Assembly (NCBI GenBank): GCA_030748735.1
Contig: JASMLK010000045.1
Span: 1-64,000 of the forward strand
DNA: 64,000 bases
Source of the DNA: Myxococcota bacterium
GTDB lineage: Bacteria > Myxococcota_A > UBA9160 > UBA4427
Direction of reading: 5' to 3'
Part shown: positions 24,417 through 32,968 of the stretch, one piece after another
How positions within the stretch are numbered: position 1 is the stretch's first letter
Layout: each line of letters starts with the position of its first letter
The notes under the pieces: generated by a model
Database searches by the model: none
Seen by the model: the letters and a program-made list of their open reading frames with translations, nothing else
Told to the model about the DNA's origin: nothing
Translations under genes and position numbers: made by a program

Positions 24417-26224
24417 CGCTGTTCGTTCACCTCGCGCTGTAGCCTGGCGATCTCGCGTCGAGCCGAAGGGTGTTCGGGTTGTATCGCGAGTACGCGTTCG
24501 AAAGTGCTCACGGCCTCTGCGTGACGCCCGAGGTCCGAGAGCACCTGACCATAGCCGTAGAGAGTCGTGGGGTTGTCCGGAGCGATCTCGATGGCTCGGT
24601 TGAAATGAACCGTGGCTTCTTGCGCCTTGCCGCGTATCCGCAGCGTGGCCCCGAGGTTGGCGTGGGCCTCGGCTGCGTCGGGTTGGCTTTCGATGGCGCG
24701 CCGAAACAGGGCCTCGGCTTCAATGAGGCGCCCCTGGTTCGCCATGGTCACGCCGAGGTTCATCAGCGCGTGGGCATAGCTCGGAACGATCTCGAGTGCG
24801 TGACGGAAGTGCGCGACCGCTTCTTCGCCCCGTCCCGCGAGTTGCAGGGTGCGACCGAGATTGCTGTGTGTCTTCGGGTTGTCGGGATCGAATTGCAGCG
24901 CACGTCGGTAGTGCCGAATGGCTTCGTCGTAGCGACCGCGAGCCTGGAGTACGGTGCCCAGGTGGTTGTTCATGATGGGATTGCCGGGTGTGATCGTGGA
25001 GGCATGCCCGAGGAGTGTGAGAGAGTCCCTCCACACCGCAGTTTGTTGGCGCGCGAGGTTGAGGCACGACACGAGCGCGAGCACGAGCAGTCCAAGCGTC
25101 ACGCTGCGAACCAGGCCGTGGGTTTCGGACAAGGCCCGCGCCGCGAATGCCAGCGCGGCGAACAACCCGATGTGGGGAAGGTACGTGTAGCGGTCGGCCA
25201 TGGCCTGGCCGCCGACCTGAACGATGCCGATGACGGGCACGAGCATGCCGACGAACCAGAACCAACCGACTGCGAGGTAGGGGTAGCGGCGCCACGCGAT
25301 CACGATGGCCGAGATCGCGAGCAGCAACACCAGAGCGCCGACGATCTGGCCGGCAGACCAGGGGAGTCCGCCGGGTGCATAGGGGTGGGGGTAGAGAAGG
25401 GAGAGTTCGGTCGGCCAGAACGTCTTGCCGAGATAGCGCGCGTAACTCACGACGGCGTTTGCGAGCCGATCGGGTAACGCGATCGCATGGCCGATCTCCA
25501 TGGCCCCCCAGCTTCGTTGCACCACGAAAGTGATGATCGACGACGTGATCGCGAGGGCAAAGAACCCGGCCTTCTCGCGAAGACGCGAGACGATCGCCTG
25601 GCGTGTCGCGGCATCCGGGCGCCCGAGCGGCCAGAGGTCGATCAGCACCAGGACGAACGGCAGCGTCACCAGGATGGGTTTCGCCATCAAGCCGGCGCCG
25701 AAGCTGCATAGAGCCAGCGCGTAGTCGCGCGGCCTTCTATTCGTCACCCATTCGGCATAGAAGAGCAGGGTCCCGAGGCCGAAGAACGCGGACAACACGT
25801 CCTTGCGTTCGGAAACCCATGCGACCGACTCGACGTGGAGCGGGTGGATCCCGAAGAAGAGCGCAACGACTGCACTCGTTGCCGTATGGCCGGTCGTTCG
25901 CGCGAAGAAGAGAAAGACGAGCAGCGTGTTTGCTAGATGAAAGAGCAGGTTCGTTGCGTGGTGTGCGCCGGCGGCGAGGCCGAAGAGCGACACGTCGAGC
26001 ATGTGTGATAGCCATGTCAGTGGATGCCAGTTGGCCGCGTGGCCCGACGTGAAGGCCCAGAGGACGCCGCGTGCGCTGAGTCCCGACCGTACGACGGGGT
26101 TGTCCGTGATGTAGACGTCGTCATCGAAGTCGACGAATTCGAAACCGACGACGGGCCAGTAGATGAAGAGTGTCGCAACGACCAGCGCGGCGGCGAAGAG
26201 CGAATTGCGTCTGGTTGCGGTCAC
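24413..26224 (-). CDS. TMTC-like integral-membrane glycosyltransferase with C-terminal TPR repeats
   Basis: A 603-residue protein. The N-terminal ~400 residues form many hydrophobic segments. After the first segment comes an acidic loop, FEFVDFDDDVYITDNP, with the Asp-Asp motif of GT-C-type O-mannosyltransferase-like proteins, then HPLTWLSHMLDVSLFGLAAGAHHATNLLFH and HPLHVESVAWVSERKDVLS, which are highly typical of the TMTC/DUF1736 family. About five tetratricopeptide repeats follow (from about residue 410; for example AIRHYRRALQFDPDNPKTHSNLGRTL). It would transfer a sugar from a lipid carrier to a target outside the cytoplasmic membrane. Four-base overlaps with sulfatase-fold genes on both sides make a tightly coupled operon. 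Confidence 0.85.
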   Translation of the reverse strand: MTATRRNSLFAAALVVATLFIYWPVVGFEFVDFDDDVYITDNPVVRSGLSARGVLWAFTSGHAANWHPLTWLSHMLDVSLFGLAAGAHHATNLLFHLANTLLVFLFFARTTGHTATSAVVALFFGIHPLHVESVAWVSERKDVLSAFFGLGTLLFYAEWVTNRRPRDYALALCSFGAGLMAKPILVTLPFVLVLIDLWPLGRPDAATRQAIVSRLREKAGFFALAITSSIITFVVQRSWGAMEIGHAIALPDRLANAVVSYARYLGKTFWPTELSLLYPHPYAPGGLPWSAGQIVGALVLLLAISAIVIAWRRYPYLAVGWFWFVGMLVPVIGIVQVGGQAMADRYTYLPHIGLFAALAFAARALSETHGLVRSVTLGLLVLALVSCLNLARQQTAVWRDSLTLLGHASTITPGNPIMNNHLGTVLQARGRYDEAIRHYRRALQFDPDNPKTHSNLGRTLQLAGRGEEAVAHFRHALEIVPSYAHALMNLGVTMANQGRLIEAEALFRRAIESQPDAAEAHANLGATLRIRGKAQEATVHFNRAIEIAPDNPTTLYGYGQVLSDLGRHAEAVSTFERVLAIQPEHPSARREIARLQREVNEQR

Positions 26225-28044
26225 GGGTGCGAGTCCGTCGTTGCGGGTTCGGCCGACATGGCGTCCCCATCGTCCGGGCCGACGACATAGCCCAGGGCGC
26301 GCAAGCCGGCTTCAGCTTCTTCACTGATTTCGACGCCGAGGCGCGATTCGCCGGTTTCGAGCCGCTGTCGCAGTGCTTCGCTTTCGCGCATGCGGTCGGC
26401 CATGCGCAATTGCAGCGATGCGACGGTGTCGCGTTCCTGGCGTTCGAGGTTCGTGCGCTGCTTGGGGTCGACCGCAAGGTCGTAGTACTCGCGGACCGCA
26501 TGCTTTTGGAGTTTACGTGCACGCGAATGTTGGATCAGCGTCTTCGTGCCCGTGCGGAGCATCACGCCCCCGAACCCGTCGTCGAAGGCGAGCACGTCCT
26601 CGTCGCTCGTCGCGTGCCAGTCCGTCAGCATGGGGACGAGACTCTGGCCCTGCACTTCGCCTTCGAGTGGAACGCCAGCCAGTTCGAGAATGGTCGGGAG
26701 CAGGTCGCTCTGGCGCACCACGCCGTTGGCTCGTTTCCCCGCGATGGCGCCCTTCGCACGGATGATCAACGGAATGCGCGTAATCTCGTGATGCAGCGAA
26801 GAATGCAGTGGGTAGTCGTGTTCGAAGAACGCTTCGCCGTGATCCGATGTCACGATCACGACCGTGTCGTCGAGCATGCCGAAGTCTTCGATTGCATCGA
26901 GCAGGCGCCCGACTTCGTGATCGACGAACGCAATGCCGCCATCGTAGAGACAGCGGGCCCACTCGAGTTCTTCGCGATCGAGGGGCTTCTTCCAGCCCCG
27001 CGCGATATCGAGCAGGCGATCGGTGGCACAGACGCCGTCGTCGCAGAGATCGACTGCGTCGACATCGCCTTCGCAGAACAGTTCCCGAAACGGGGGTGGG
27101 GCTTCGTAGGGGAGTTCGGCGCCCTTGGAGTGCACGTCATAGAAATGAACGAACGCAAAGAAGGGGGCGTCGCGTTCGATCGCGATCCAGTTGATGACGC
27201 TGGTCACTTCGTCGCGCGCATTGCCGACGCCCTGCTCGACCCTCCACAACCAATCTTCGTCGAAGGTTCGTAGCAGCCACGAACTGCGAAAGCGTTTCGG
27301 GTGTGGAAAGTGCATGAAGCGATCGAAGCCCGCGTCGAAGCCATAGACCGAACCCACGAAGCCCCAGTCGCGCGTTCCCACCCACGCCGAAGTCGTGTAG
27401 CCCGCGGCGCGCAGTCGTTCGGCGAGGGTGTGGTGGTATGGCTGGATGCGGTGTTCGCGAGCGAGCACGCCGTGGGCGCCGGGGTCGAGGCCGGTGAGCA
27501 TCGAAACGTGAGCCGGCAACGTCCAGGTCGAGTGGGAGGTGGCGTCGACGAAGAGCACGCCCTCGCGGGCGAGTGCGTCGAGATTGGGGCTGGTCTCACG
27601 CGGGTAGCCGTAGGCAGACAGATGGTCTGCGCGCAGCGTATCGATCGAAACGAGCAGAACATTCGGCCCTTTCGTGGGCATTTGGCCACGAAAGGAGGCG
27701 CCGCCGGCCGCGATTGCGGTTGCGGCGATCACCGCGGCGAGGGTGAGGAGTGCCACCGGTCGCAAATACGCGGGTCGGGAGGTCGTGCCCAGCGCGGGTA
27801 GGGGGGCGATCAAGCCGATCACCGCCGCGACGAGCGAAAGCGCAACGCCATCGACGGCGAGCGTGACCAGCATCGTGCCAAGCCGATCGAATAGCGGGCC
27901 GATCGCGCGCAGGGCGAGCACCCCCTCGACGAGCCCGATGCAAGCGCCGAGCGCGAAGCCCCATTGGGCGGCACTGCGGGCGCGCGCGGCGCGCCCGGGT
28001 CTCGTGCCCGCATCCTGGTTCGACGGCGTCGATTCCGGAGTCAT
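26221..28044 (-). CDS. Membrane-anchored sulfatase-fold enzyme with Thr at the nucleophile site
   Basis: A 607-residue protein with three N-terminal hydrophobic segments (about 28-47, 55-82 and 96-117), then an extracytoplasmic catalytic domain. The domain begins NVLLVSIDTLRADHLSAYGYPRETSPNLDALAREG. The nucleophile region is STWTLPAHVSMLTG, with Thr in place of the formylglycine cysteine; the metal motif is VTSDHGEAFFEHDYPLHSSLHHE. This architecture recalls LtaS/EptA-type transferases more than secreted sulfatases. It is the first gene of the operon and overlaps the TMTC-like gene by four bases. I infer that the pair modifies a glycan or glycoprotein made by the TMTC-like enzyme; the transferred group is unknown. 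Confidence 0.88.
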   Translation of the reverse strand: MTPESTPSNQDAGTRPGRAARARSAAQWGFALGACIGLVEGVLALRAIGPLFDRLGTMLVTLAVDGVALSLVAAVIGLIAPLPALGTTSRPAYLRPVALLTLAAVIAATAIAAGGASFRGQMPTKGPNVLLVSIDTLRADHLSAYGYPRETSPNLDALAREGVLFVDATSHSTWTLPAHVSMLTGLDPGAHGVLAREHRIQPYHHTLAERLRAAGYTTSAWVGTRDWGFVGSVYGFDAGFDRFMHFPHPKRFRSSWLLRTFDEDWLWRVEQGVGNARDEVTSVINWIAIERDAPFFAFVHFYDVHSKGAELPYEAPPPFRELFCEGDVDAVDLCDDGVCATDRLLDIARGWKKPLDREELEWARCLYDGGIAFVDHEVGRLLDAIEDFGMLDDTVVIVTSDHGEAFFEHDYPLHSSLHHEITRIPLIIRAKGAIAGKRANGVVRQSDLLPTILELAGVPLEGEVQGQSLVPMLTDWHATSDEDVLAFDDGFGGVMLRTGTKTLIQHSRARKLQKHAVREYYDLAVDPKQRTNLERQERDTVASLQLRMADRMRESEALRQRLETGESRLGVEISEEAEAGLRALGYVVGPDDGDAMSAEPATTDSHP

Positions 28045-28205
28045 CGTCCGGGCATGCTAGCCCGCAAGATCGATCGCGACGCGGGCGTTCCACACCTCGC
28101 ACTTCGCCACAGCTCGATGGCGCCCACCGACCTCGCCCCGCGTTCGCCAGTGCAGCGGCATGCGCAGCGCGAACGCAACGAGCCCGCGCGCGCATTGGGA
28201 CCCGC

Positions 28206-29180
28206 TTACGATGGCACCGCCTCGTTGAAGAGTTCGCGGTAGCCGTTCGGGAAGTGGGTGTCGTCGTAGAAGCCTCGCGACTTCAAGAAGAAGTGGAAGT
28301 CCTTCAGGTGGTAACAGGGGATGCCCGCGTGGAGATGATGCTCGAGGTGGTAGTTGAGATTGAACGGTGCAACGAAGGGGCGTTCCCACCAGTTGACGAT
28401 CGTCGTGCGCGTGTTCTTGCGTGCGTCGAGGTCATAGAGATCGGGCACGACGCCGTGCTCGGCAACCTGGCGCAAGCGCGCGATCAGCATGTAGGTGGTG
28501 AGGAACGCGATCGGCCACAGCAGGTAGAGCCAGCCATTGCCCGTGGCATAGAGCACGCCCCACATCGCGCCGTTCACGATCACGTGCCCCAATAGTGCGT
28601 TGCCATTCCAGGGCGCCTTCGTGAGTTCGGTCTTGCCACGACGCCAGGTCGCCTTCAGGGCCTTCCATCCCGTCTGCCCGGTGAGATCGCGCCAGATCTT
28701 GCGCCGGAAACTCTCGCCGCTGATCGGGTAGCTCATGTAATTGGGGAGGTCGGGGTCCCGGCGGGTGCCCGCGTACTTGTGGTGCTTGCGGTGTCCCGCC
28801 GCGTAGCGCTCCATGTCCGAGAGGATCGGATAGGCGCAGAGCCACTGGCCCACGATGGAGTTTGCGAGCGGGTTCGCAAAGCAGACCCGGTGCCCGCAAT
28901 CATGCATCAATGCAGCGAAAGCGAGCTGTCGGCCGCCCAGCAGAGCCAACGCGATCAGCACCGTCAGCGGGTTCGTCCACTGCGCCACGAAGGCGAAGAC
29001 GAACCCCACCATGAGCCAGTTGAAGGCCACCATGCGCCCCGCACGCCAGCTGCTGCGCGCGGTGAAGCGGGACAGCTCGTCGGCCGTCATCCAGTCGGTG
29101 AGGCGTACGGCCGTGCCGTGGTGATCCTCGAGCTCGTCGTCGCCCGCGTCCGGGACATAGGTGCTGTTGGGCATGACCAT
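28206..29180 (-). CDS. Membrane fatty-acid desaturase
   Basis: A 324-residue di-iron desaturase with the three histidine boxes: HDCGH (about residue 94), HRKHH (about 131) and HLEHH (about 277). Hydrophobic pairs lie between them. It introduces a double bond into a membrane acyl chain or a related hydrocarbon such as a sphingolipid or carotenoid. The HDCGH first box and the short spacing resemble FADS-type and sphingolipid-like bacterial members. I placed the start at the ATG that follows GGAGAAG; the frame is open 22 codons further upstream without such a site. It stands alone on the minus strand, with the PaaX-like gene 76 bases upstream. Confidence 0.9.
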   Translation of the reverse strand: MVMPNSTYVPDAGDDELEDHHGTAVRLTDWMTADELSRFTARSSWRAGRMVAFNWLMVGFVFAFVAQWTNPLTVLIALALLGGRQLAFAALMHDCGHRVCFANPLANSIVGQWLCAYPILSDMERYAAGHRKHHKYAGTRRDPDLPNYMSYPISGESFRRKIWRDLTGQTGWKALKATWRRGKTELTKAPWNGNALLGHVIVNGAMWGVLYATGNGWLYLLWPIAFLTTYMLIARLRQVAEHGVVPDLYDLDARKNTRTTIVNWWERPFVAPFNLNYHLEHHLHAGIPCYHLKDFHFFLKSRGFYDDTHFPNGYRELFNEAVPS

Positions 29181-29256
29181 GGTGCTTCTCCACTTGGCTA
29201 TTCGCGATCGTTCGCGTTGCAGGGTTGCCTTGTCTATCCGGTACACGGTGGGTCGT

Positions 29257-30159
29257 TCAGGCCGAGCCCGCCGCTGCGTCGAGGCCGCTTGCGTCGATGG
29301 GGCTCGCCAGCAGTTCGACCGATTCCCCGGCCCAGTCGCGCCACGCTCGTCGCCCGAGTCCGTCGTAGCGCCGCATGGCTTCGATCATCTGGTGACGCGC
29401 ATCGCAATCCACGATGGCTCGGGGCAGCAGGGGGTCGAGCGCGATCTGCCTCAGCGCTTCGCCGCCGATCGAAAACGACTCGGTCATTGCAGCGTCGCGT
29501 GAAAGGTCGGGCATGCGCGCGATGGCGGCTTCGAGTTGGCCAGTGGTTTCGCGGTAGCCGTCTTCGAGCGCTTCGACGTTCCAGAGTGCGCGCGCACGGT
29601 CTTCGGTTTCCCGGTCGAGGTCTCGCAGCTCGAAGACGAGTGGAGCCACGGCGCGGGTAGACGCGTCCTTTGCACCGGCCAGGGCCAGGGAGGCAAAGCG
29701 CTCGCGGCAAGCCGAAGCGCCACCGCGCAGATTGTTGGGGCGAACGTGCAGGGCCGGCGTCAGGGGTTCGAAGCCGAGGAATCGGAAGGTGCGGTCGCGC
29801 ACGCGGCGCGCACGACGGTCGCGGGCGGGGAGGGCGGTGGTGTCGACGGCCAGGTAGCTGCCGTCCCAGTCGACGACCTTCTCTTCGACCCGCGACCACG
29901 AAACGACCTCACGGTTCACCGCCAGCGCGGCGCGGCTCAGCCGATAGAGCCCGCGACCGGCCGATTCGACCGTGCCGCCGGCTCGCAGGCGTGCGATCGC
30001 GACCCGCATGCTGTTCTCGCCCAGGCCGAAGAGTCCACCCGCGCGCACCAGGGCGCTGACGCCCACCGAATAGGGCGAGGTGATCGTCGACAGCAGGTCG
30101 ACGATCAAGCTCTTCGAGGTGACGCCTCGGCGGCGCGTTTCGTACGGATTCGTCGGCAT
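29257..30159 (-). CDS. PaaX-family transcriptional regulator
   Basis: A 300-residue protein with the PaaX layout. The N-terminal winged helix (SLIVDLLSTITSPYSVGVSALVRAGGLFGLGENSMRVAIARLRAGG, about 15-60) is followed by a strand-rich central domain and a C-terminal helical region (RAIVDCDARHQMIEAMRRYDGLGRRAW). PaaX of E. coli represses phenylacetate degradation and responds to phenylacetyl-CoA, so this protein probably senses an acyl- or aryl-CoA. A sigma-70-like promoter lies 31 bases before the chosen ATG, and the divergent phosphotransferase gene starts 170 bases away. Direct regulation of that gene pair is a reasonable guess. Confidence 0.88.
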   Translation of the reverse strand: MPTNPYETRRRGVTSKSLIVDLLSTITSPYSVGVSALVRAGGLFGLGENSMRVAIARLRAGGTVESAGRGLYRLSRAALAVNREVVSWSRVEEKVVDWDGSYLAVDTTALPARDRRARRVRDRTFRFLGFEPLTPALHVRPNNLRGGASACRERFASLALAGAKDASTRAVAPLVFELRDLDRETEDRARALWNVEALEDGYRETTGQLEAAIARMPDLSRDAAMTESFSIGGEALRQIALDPLLPRAIVDCDARHQMIEAMRRYDGLGRRAWRDWAGESVELLASPIDASGLDAAAGSA

Positions 30160-30189
30160 GGGGGATGAACCTGTTATTACAGTGCGTGT

Positions 30190-30218
30190 ACAATATCGCC
30201 ATTTGCGGAAATGACCAA
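30190..30218 (-). promoter_or_regulatory. Predicted sigma-70-type promoter for the PaaX-like gene
   Basis: On the minus strand TTGGTC and TATTGT are spaced by 17 bases, 31 bases before the ATG of the PaaX-like gene. A TGTACA-containing dyad overlaps the -10 region and could be an autoregulatory operator; that part is weak. Confidence 0.5.
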
Positions 30219-30329
30219 AGGCGACAGATGATTGCATCGTAAGTGTCCGAAAAAGCGGGGTAATTCGCCTCTATCGCGTTTAGGCATGTGCGCAGCCAAC
30301 GCCCTCGGCGTGTTCTAAGGTCCATCGCC

Positions 30330-31430
30330 ATGGCCGACCGTCCCCCTCCGCCACGAGACTGCGCCGTTCCCCTGGTCGATCACCCCGACGGCATCACCCC
30401 CGACTGGCTGACCAGGGTCATTCGGGCAAACGGTTGCGACGCCGAGGTTTCGACCGTCAGCTCGAGCCCGGTCGGCACCGGCCAGATGGCCGACAACTAC
30501 CGGTTGCACATCGACTACGCGCGACGCGACGCCGGCGCCCCGGACACGCTGGTGGTGAAGGTCCCGGCGGGCAACGAAACGAGTCGCGCGGCGGGTGCTG
30601 CGGGCGGGTACGTCACCGAGCTCCGTTTCTATCTAGAACTCGCGCACGAACTCGCCGTGCGGACGCCGCGCTGTTGGTATGCGGACATCAATGACGCGCA
30701 TGACAAGTTCATCCTGGTGCTCGAAGACCTCGCGCCTGCCGAGCAGGGTGATCAGATTCGCGGTTGTTCGGTAGTAGAGGCCGAGCTTGCGTTGATCAAC
30801 CTCGCTGGCCTCCACGGTTCGACGTGGTGTGCGACCCGGCTCGACGACCTCGGCTGGTTGAGCCGCGTCACTCCCGAAGTTGCCGCGCTCTTCAGCAACA
30901 TCCTCACGCCTCGCACCGACGATTTCATCCTGCGTTACGAAGGCCGCATGAGCAAAGAAGATGCCGAGGTGCTGCGAACCTTCGCGGCGCACGCGCCGAC
31001 CTGGTTGGTGGCACGTCCGGAGCGCTTCGCTGCACTGCATGGCGATTATCGCCTCGACAACCTTCTCTACGGAACGCAAGCCGGTGGTGCGCCGGTTGCG
31101 GCAGTGGATTGGCAGACTCTTTCCATTGCACATCCGGGTCGCGACGTCGCCTACTTCATGGGCAATGCCATGCCGCCGGAACTACGCAGAGAGCACGAAG
31201 AAGCGCTCGTGCGCGCCTATCACGAAGCGCTCCTCGGTCACGGCGTCGAGCAGTACAGCTTCGAAGCCTGCTTCGACGACTATCGCTTCGGCCACTTCCA
31301 GGGCCCGCTCGTCACCGTGCTCGGGGCCATGGCGGTGGTGCAGACCGACCGGGGCGACGACATGTTCATGGCGATGTGTTCGCGTTCGTGTCAGGCGATT
31401 CGCGATCTCGACAGCCTCGAGCTGTTGTAG
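30330..31430 (+). CDS. Aminoglycoside-phosphotransferase-fold (small-molecule) kinase
   Basis: A 366-residue APH/choline-kinase-fold protein. The Brenner motif LHGDYRLDNLLYG (catalytic Asp in HGD, metal Asn) and the DFG-equivalent AAVDWQTLSIAHPGRDVAYFMG are intact at about 237-270. The lysine-bearing strand is TLVVKVPAG, and ILVLEDLAP is the hinge. This subgroup is often annotated as an ecdysteroid-kinase-like or phosphotransferase family protein and is frequently found with lipid or CoA catabolic genes. The substrate is unknown. Start chosen at the second in-frame ATG, close to the PPPPRDCAVP peptide. A protein of unknown function starts 53 bases after it, and a PaaX-like regulator is divergent. 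Confidence 0.88.
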   Translation: MADRPPPPRDCAVPLVDHPDGITPDWLTRVIRANGCDAEVSTVSSSPVGTGQMADNYRLHIDYARRDAGAPDTLVVKVPAGNETSRAAGAAGGYVTELRFYLELAHELAVRTPRCWYADINDAHDKFILVLEDLAPAEQGDQIRGCSVVEAELALINLAGLHGSTWCATRLDDLGWLSRVTPEVAALFSNILTPRTDDFILRYEGRMSKEDAEVLRTFAAHAPTWLVARPERFAALHGDYRLDNLLYGTQAGGAPVAAVDWQTLSIAHPGRDVAYFMGNAMPPELRREHEEALVRAYHEALLGHGVEQYSFEACFDDYRFGHFQGPLVTVLGAMAVVQTDRGDDMFMAMCSRSCQAIRDLDSLELL

Positions 31431-31483
31431 CGCCAACCTTTTCGATCAACGGTTCGCTTCCGCTTTGCAATCCCGGAGACTCC

Positions 31484-32596
31484 ATGCTTTCCAAACTCGA
31501 CGACTATCCGATTCACCAGACCTCCGAACCGCTCGTCCACCCGGCGACGAGCGATCGCAACGTCTACGACCGCTACTGGTTCAACGGCTACCAGGACGAC
31601 GGTGCGTTCTACTTCGGGGTCGGCGCGGCGCTCTATCCGAACCTGGGCATCATGGATTGCGGCCTTTCGATCGTGGTCGACGGTGAGCAGCATGCCTTTC
31701 ACGGTTCGCGTCGAGCACCCGTGGAGCCGACCGAACTGCAGGTCGGCCCCTTCGAGATCGACATCCAGGAACCGATGAAGCGCTTGAAGGTGACGCTCGA
31801 CGACAACGAGACGGGCATCGCGGGTGAACTCCAGTGGATCCCGCGCACGGGCTCCATCGAAGAGGGGCATCAGCTCGCGCGTCGTCGCGTGGGGCGGATG
31901 GAGGCCACCCGTTTCAACCAGTTCGGTCATTGGGAGGGCGAAATCCGCTACGCGGGCAAGTCGGTGACGATCGACCCGAAGCGCGTCTACGGCACCAAGG
32001 ACCGCAGCTGGGGCCTGCGCCCCGTCGGTGACCCCGCGCCCCCCGGTGCGCCGCCGACCGAACCCATGGGTGTCTTCTTTCTATGGGCACCGCTCCACTG
32101 GGAAGATCGCTGCACCCACATGGGGCTCTTCGAAAACGAACACGGCGTAGCGTGGCACTTCGACGGCATGGTGTGCCCCGTGTACGACCACCCCGACAAG
32201 ATCCCGGGCACCGAAGACCCTGCGACCGAGTTCCTCGCCGGTGGTGAACACCGCCTGAGCTTTGTTCCGGGTACCCGCCGAGCGAGCGAAGCCGAAATCA
32301 CCCTGCTTACTCTCGACGGCAAACGCGAAGAGATCCAGCTCGACCCGGTGCTGTGCTTCCGGATGAAGGGCATCGGTTACATGCACCCCGAATGGGGGCA
32401 CGGCCGTTGGAAGGGCGAACTCGCCATCGGTGGCGAATCGTGGCGCTGTGACGACGTCGACGAAAACGCACTCGAGAACGTCCACATCCAGCAGGTCGTG
32501 ATGGCGACGAGCGGCGGGAAAAAGGGCGTAGGCGTCCTCGAGCAGATCCACCTCGGCCCGCACAAGCGCTACGGCTTCGAGGGCTTGCTCGGTTAG
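31484..32596 (+). CDS. Uncharacterised protein, CrtC/AttH-like beta-barrel type (DUF7064-like)
   Basis: A 370-residue protein of predominantly strand-like pattern with no signal peptide. Repeated acidic-aromatic strands (VYDRYWFNGYQDDGAFYFG, FNQFGHWEGEIRYAGK, then KDRSWGLRPVGDP and EDRCTHMGLFENEHGVAWHFDG) resemble the two-domain lipocalin-like fold of hydroxyneurosporene synthase CrtC and AttH proteins. The conserved KDRSWG and His-rich WHF segments may line a pocket. It follows the phosphotransferase gene, with a CGGAGACTCC site before the ATG; a longer frame upstream would overlap that gene, so this start is preferred. I recognise the pairing with an APH-fold kinase as recurrent but know of no assigned function. 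Confidence 0.78.
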   Translation: MLSKLDDYPIHQTSEPLVHPATSDRNVYDRYWFNGYQDDGAFYFGVGAALYPNLGIMDCGLSIVVDGEQHAFHGSRRAPVEPTELQVGPFEIDIQEPMKRLKVTLDDNETGIAGELQWIPRTGSIEEGHQLARRRVGRMEATRFNQFGHWEGEIRYAGKSVTIDPKRVYGTKDRSWGLRPVGDPAPPGAPPTEPMGVFFLWAPLHWEDRCTHMGLFENEHGVAWHFDGMVCPVYDHPDKIPGTEDPATEFLAGGEHRLSFVPGTRRASEAEITLLTLDGKREEIQLDPVLCFRMKGIGYMHPEWGHGRWKGELAIGGESWRCDDVDENALENVHIQQVVMATSGGKKGVGVLEQIHLGPHKRYGFEGLLG

Positions 32597-32968
32597 GCCG
32601 CCCGATCCAGGGGCCGCTGTGAAGTCGACGACCACGAGCGGGAGCACGAGCACAGTCGCGGAACGCCCCCCGATCTCCTCGACCGTCTTTCTTCGTTCGG
32701 GAAGAAGGGCTGAACGGAGGGCCGGATGATGGGGTGCCGAGCCCATTGTCCTGGGTAGGTAGGTTTGCGTTGCATGGGTGTCCCCCGCGCATCCTCGAAC
32801 CAATGTGCGCAATGTTGCACCACAGCGGTTTTCACTCTTCGCAACTGAGCTAAGTGAAGAGTCGCGCGACAGCCGAAGGGGCAACAGCCCGTTTCGGCTG
32901 TTCGACGAAGTCGAGCACCACCCCATCGCGCATGAAGTGAATCGCGGTCCCGATGTGTCGTTGAAGAG
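32597..32968. other. 372-base intergenic stretch with two hairpins, no gene recognised
   Basis: No coding frame with convincing codon use spans this gap. Two stem-loops stand near the end closest to the next gene. ACTCTTC (32834-32840) pairs with GAAGAGT (32856-32862), and ACAGCCGAA (32869-32877) pairs with TTCGGCTGT (32893-32901). In the first region TTCACT (32831-32836) can alternatively pair with AGTGAA (32853-32858). Neither stem is followed by a T tract. The stretch may be a leader of the PEP-CTERM-like gene; I see no clear promoter. Confidence 0.5.

Noticed and set aside
22899-28044. True sulfatases for sulfated polysaccharide use
   Set aside because: Both lack the Cys/Ser of the C/S-x-P-S-R formylglycine motif and no formylglycine-generating enzyme is nearby.
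32750-32800. Possible sigma-54 promoter upstream of the PEP-CTERM-like gene
   Set aside because: GG and GC pairs can be found, but the spacing and flanking bases do not fit TGGCAC-N5-TTGC well.
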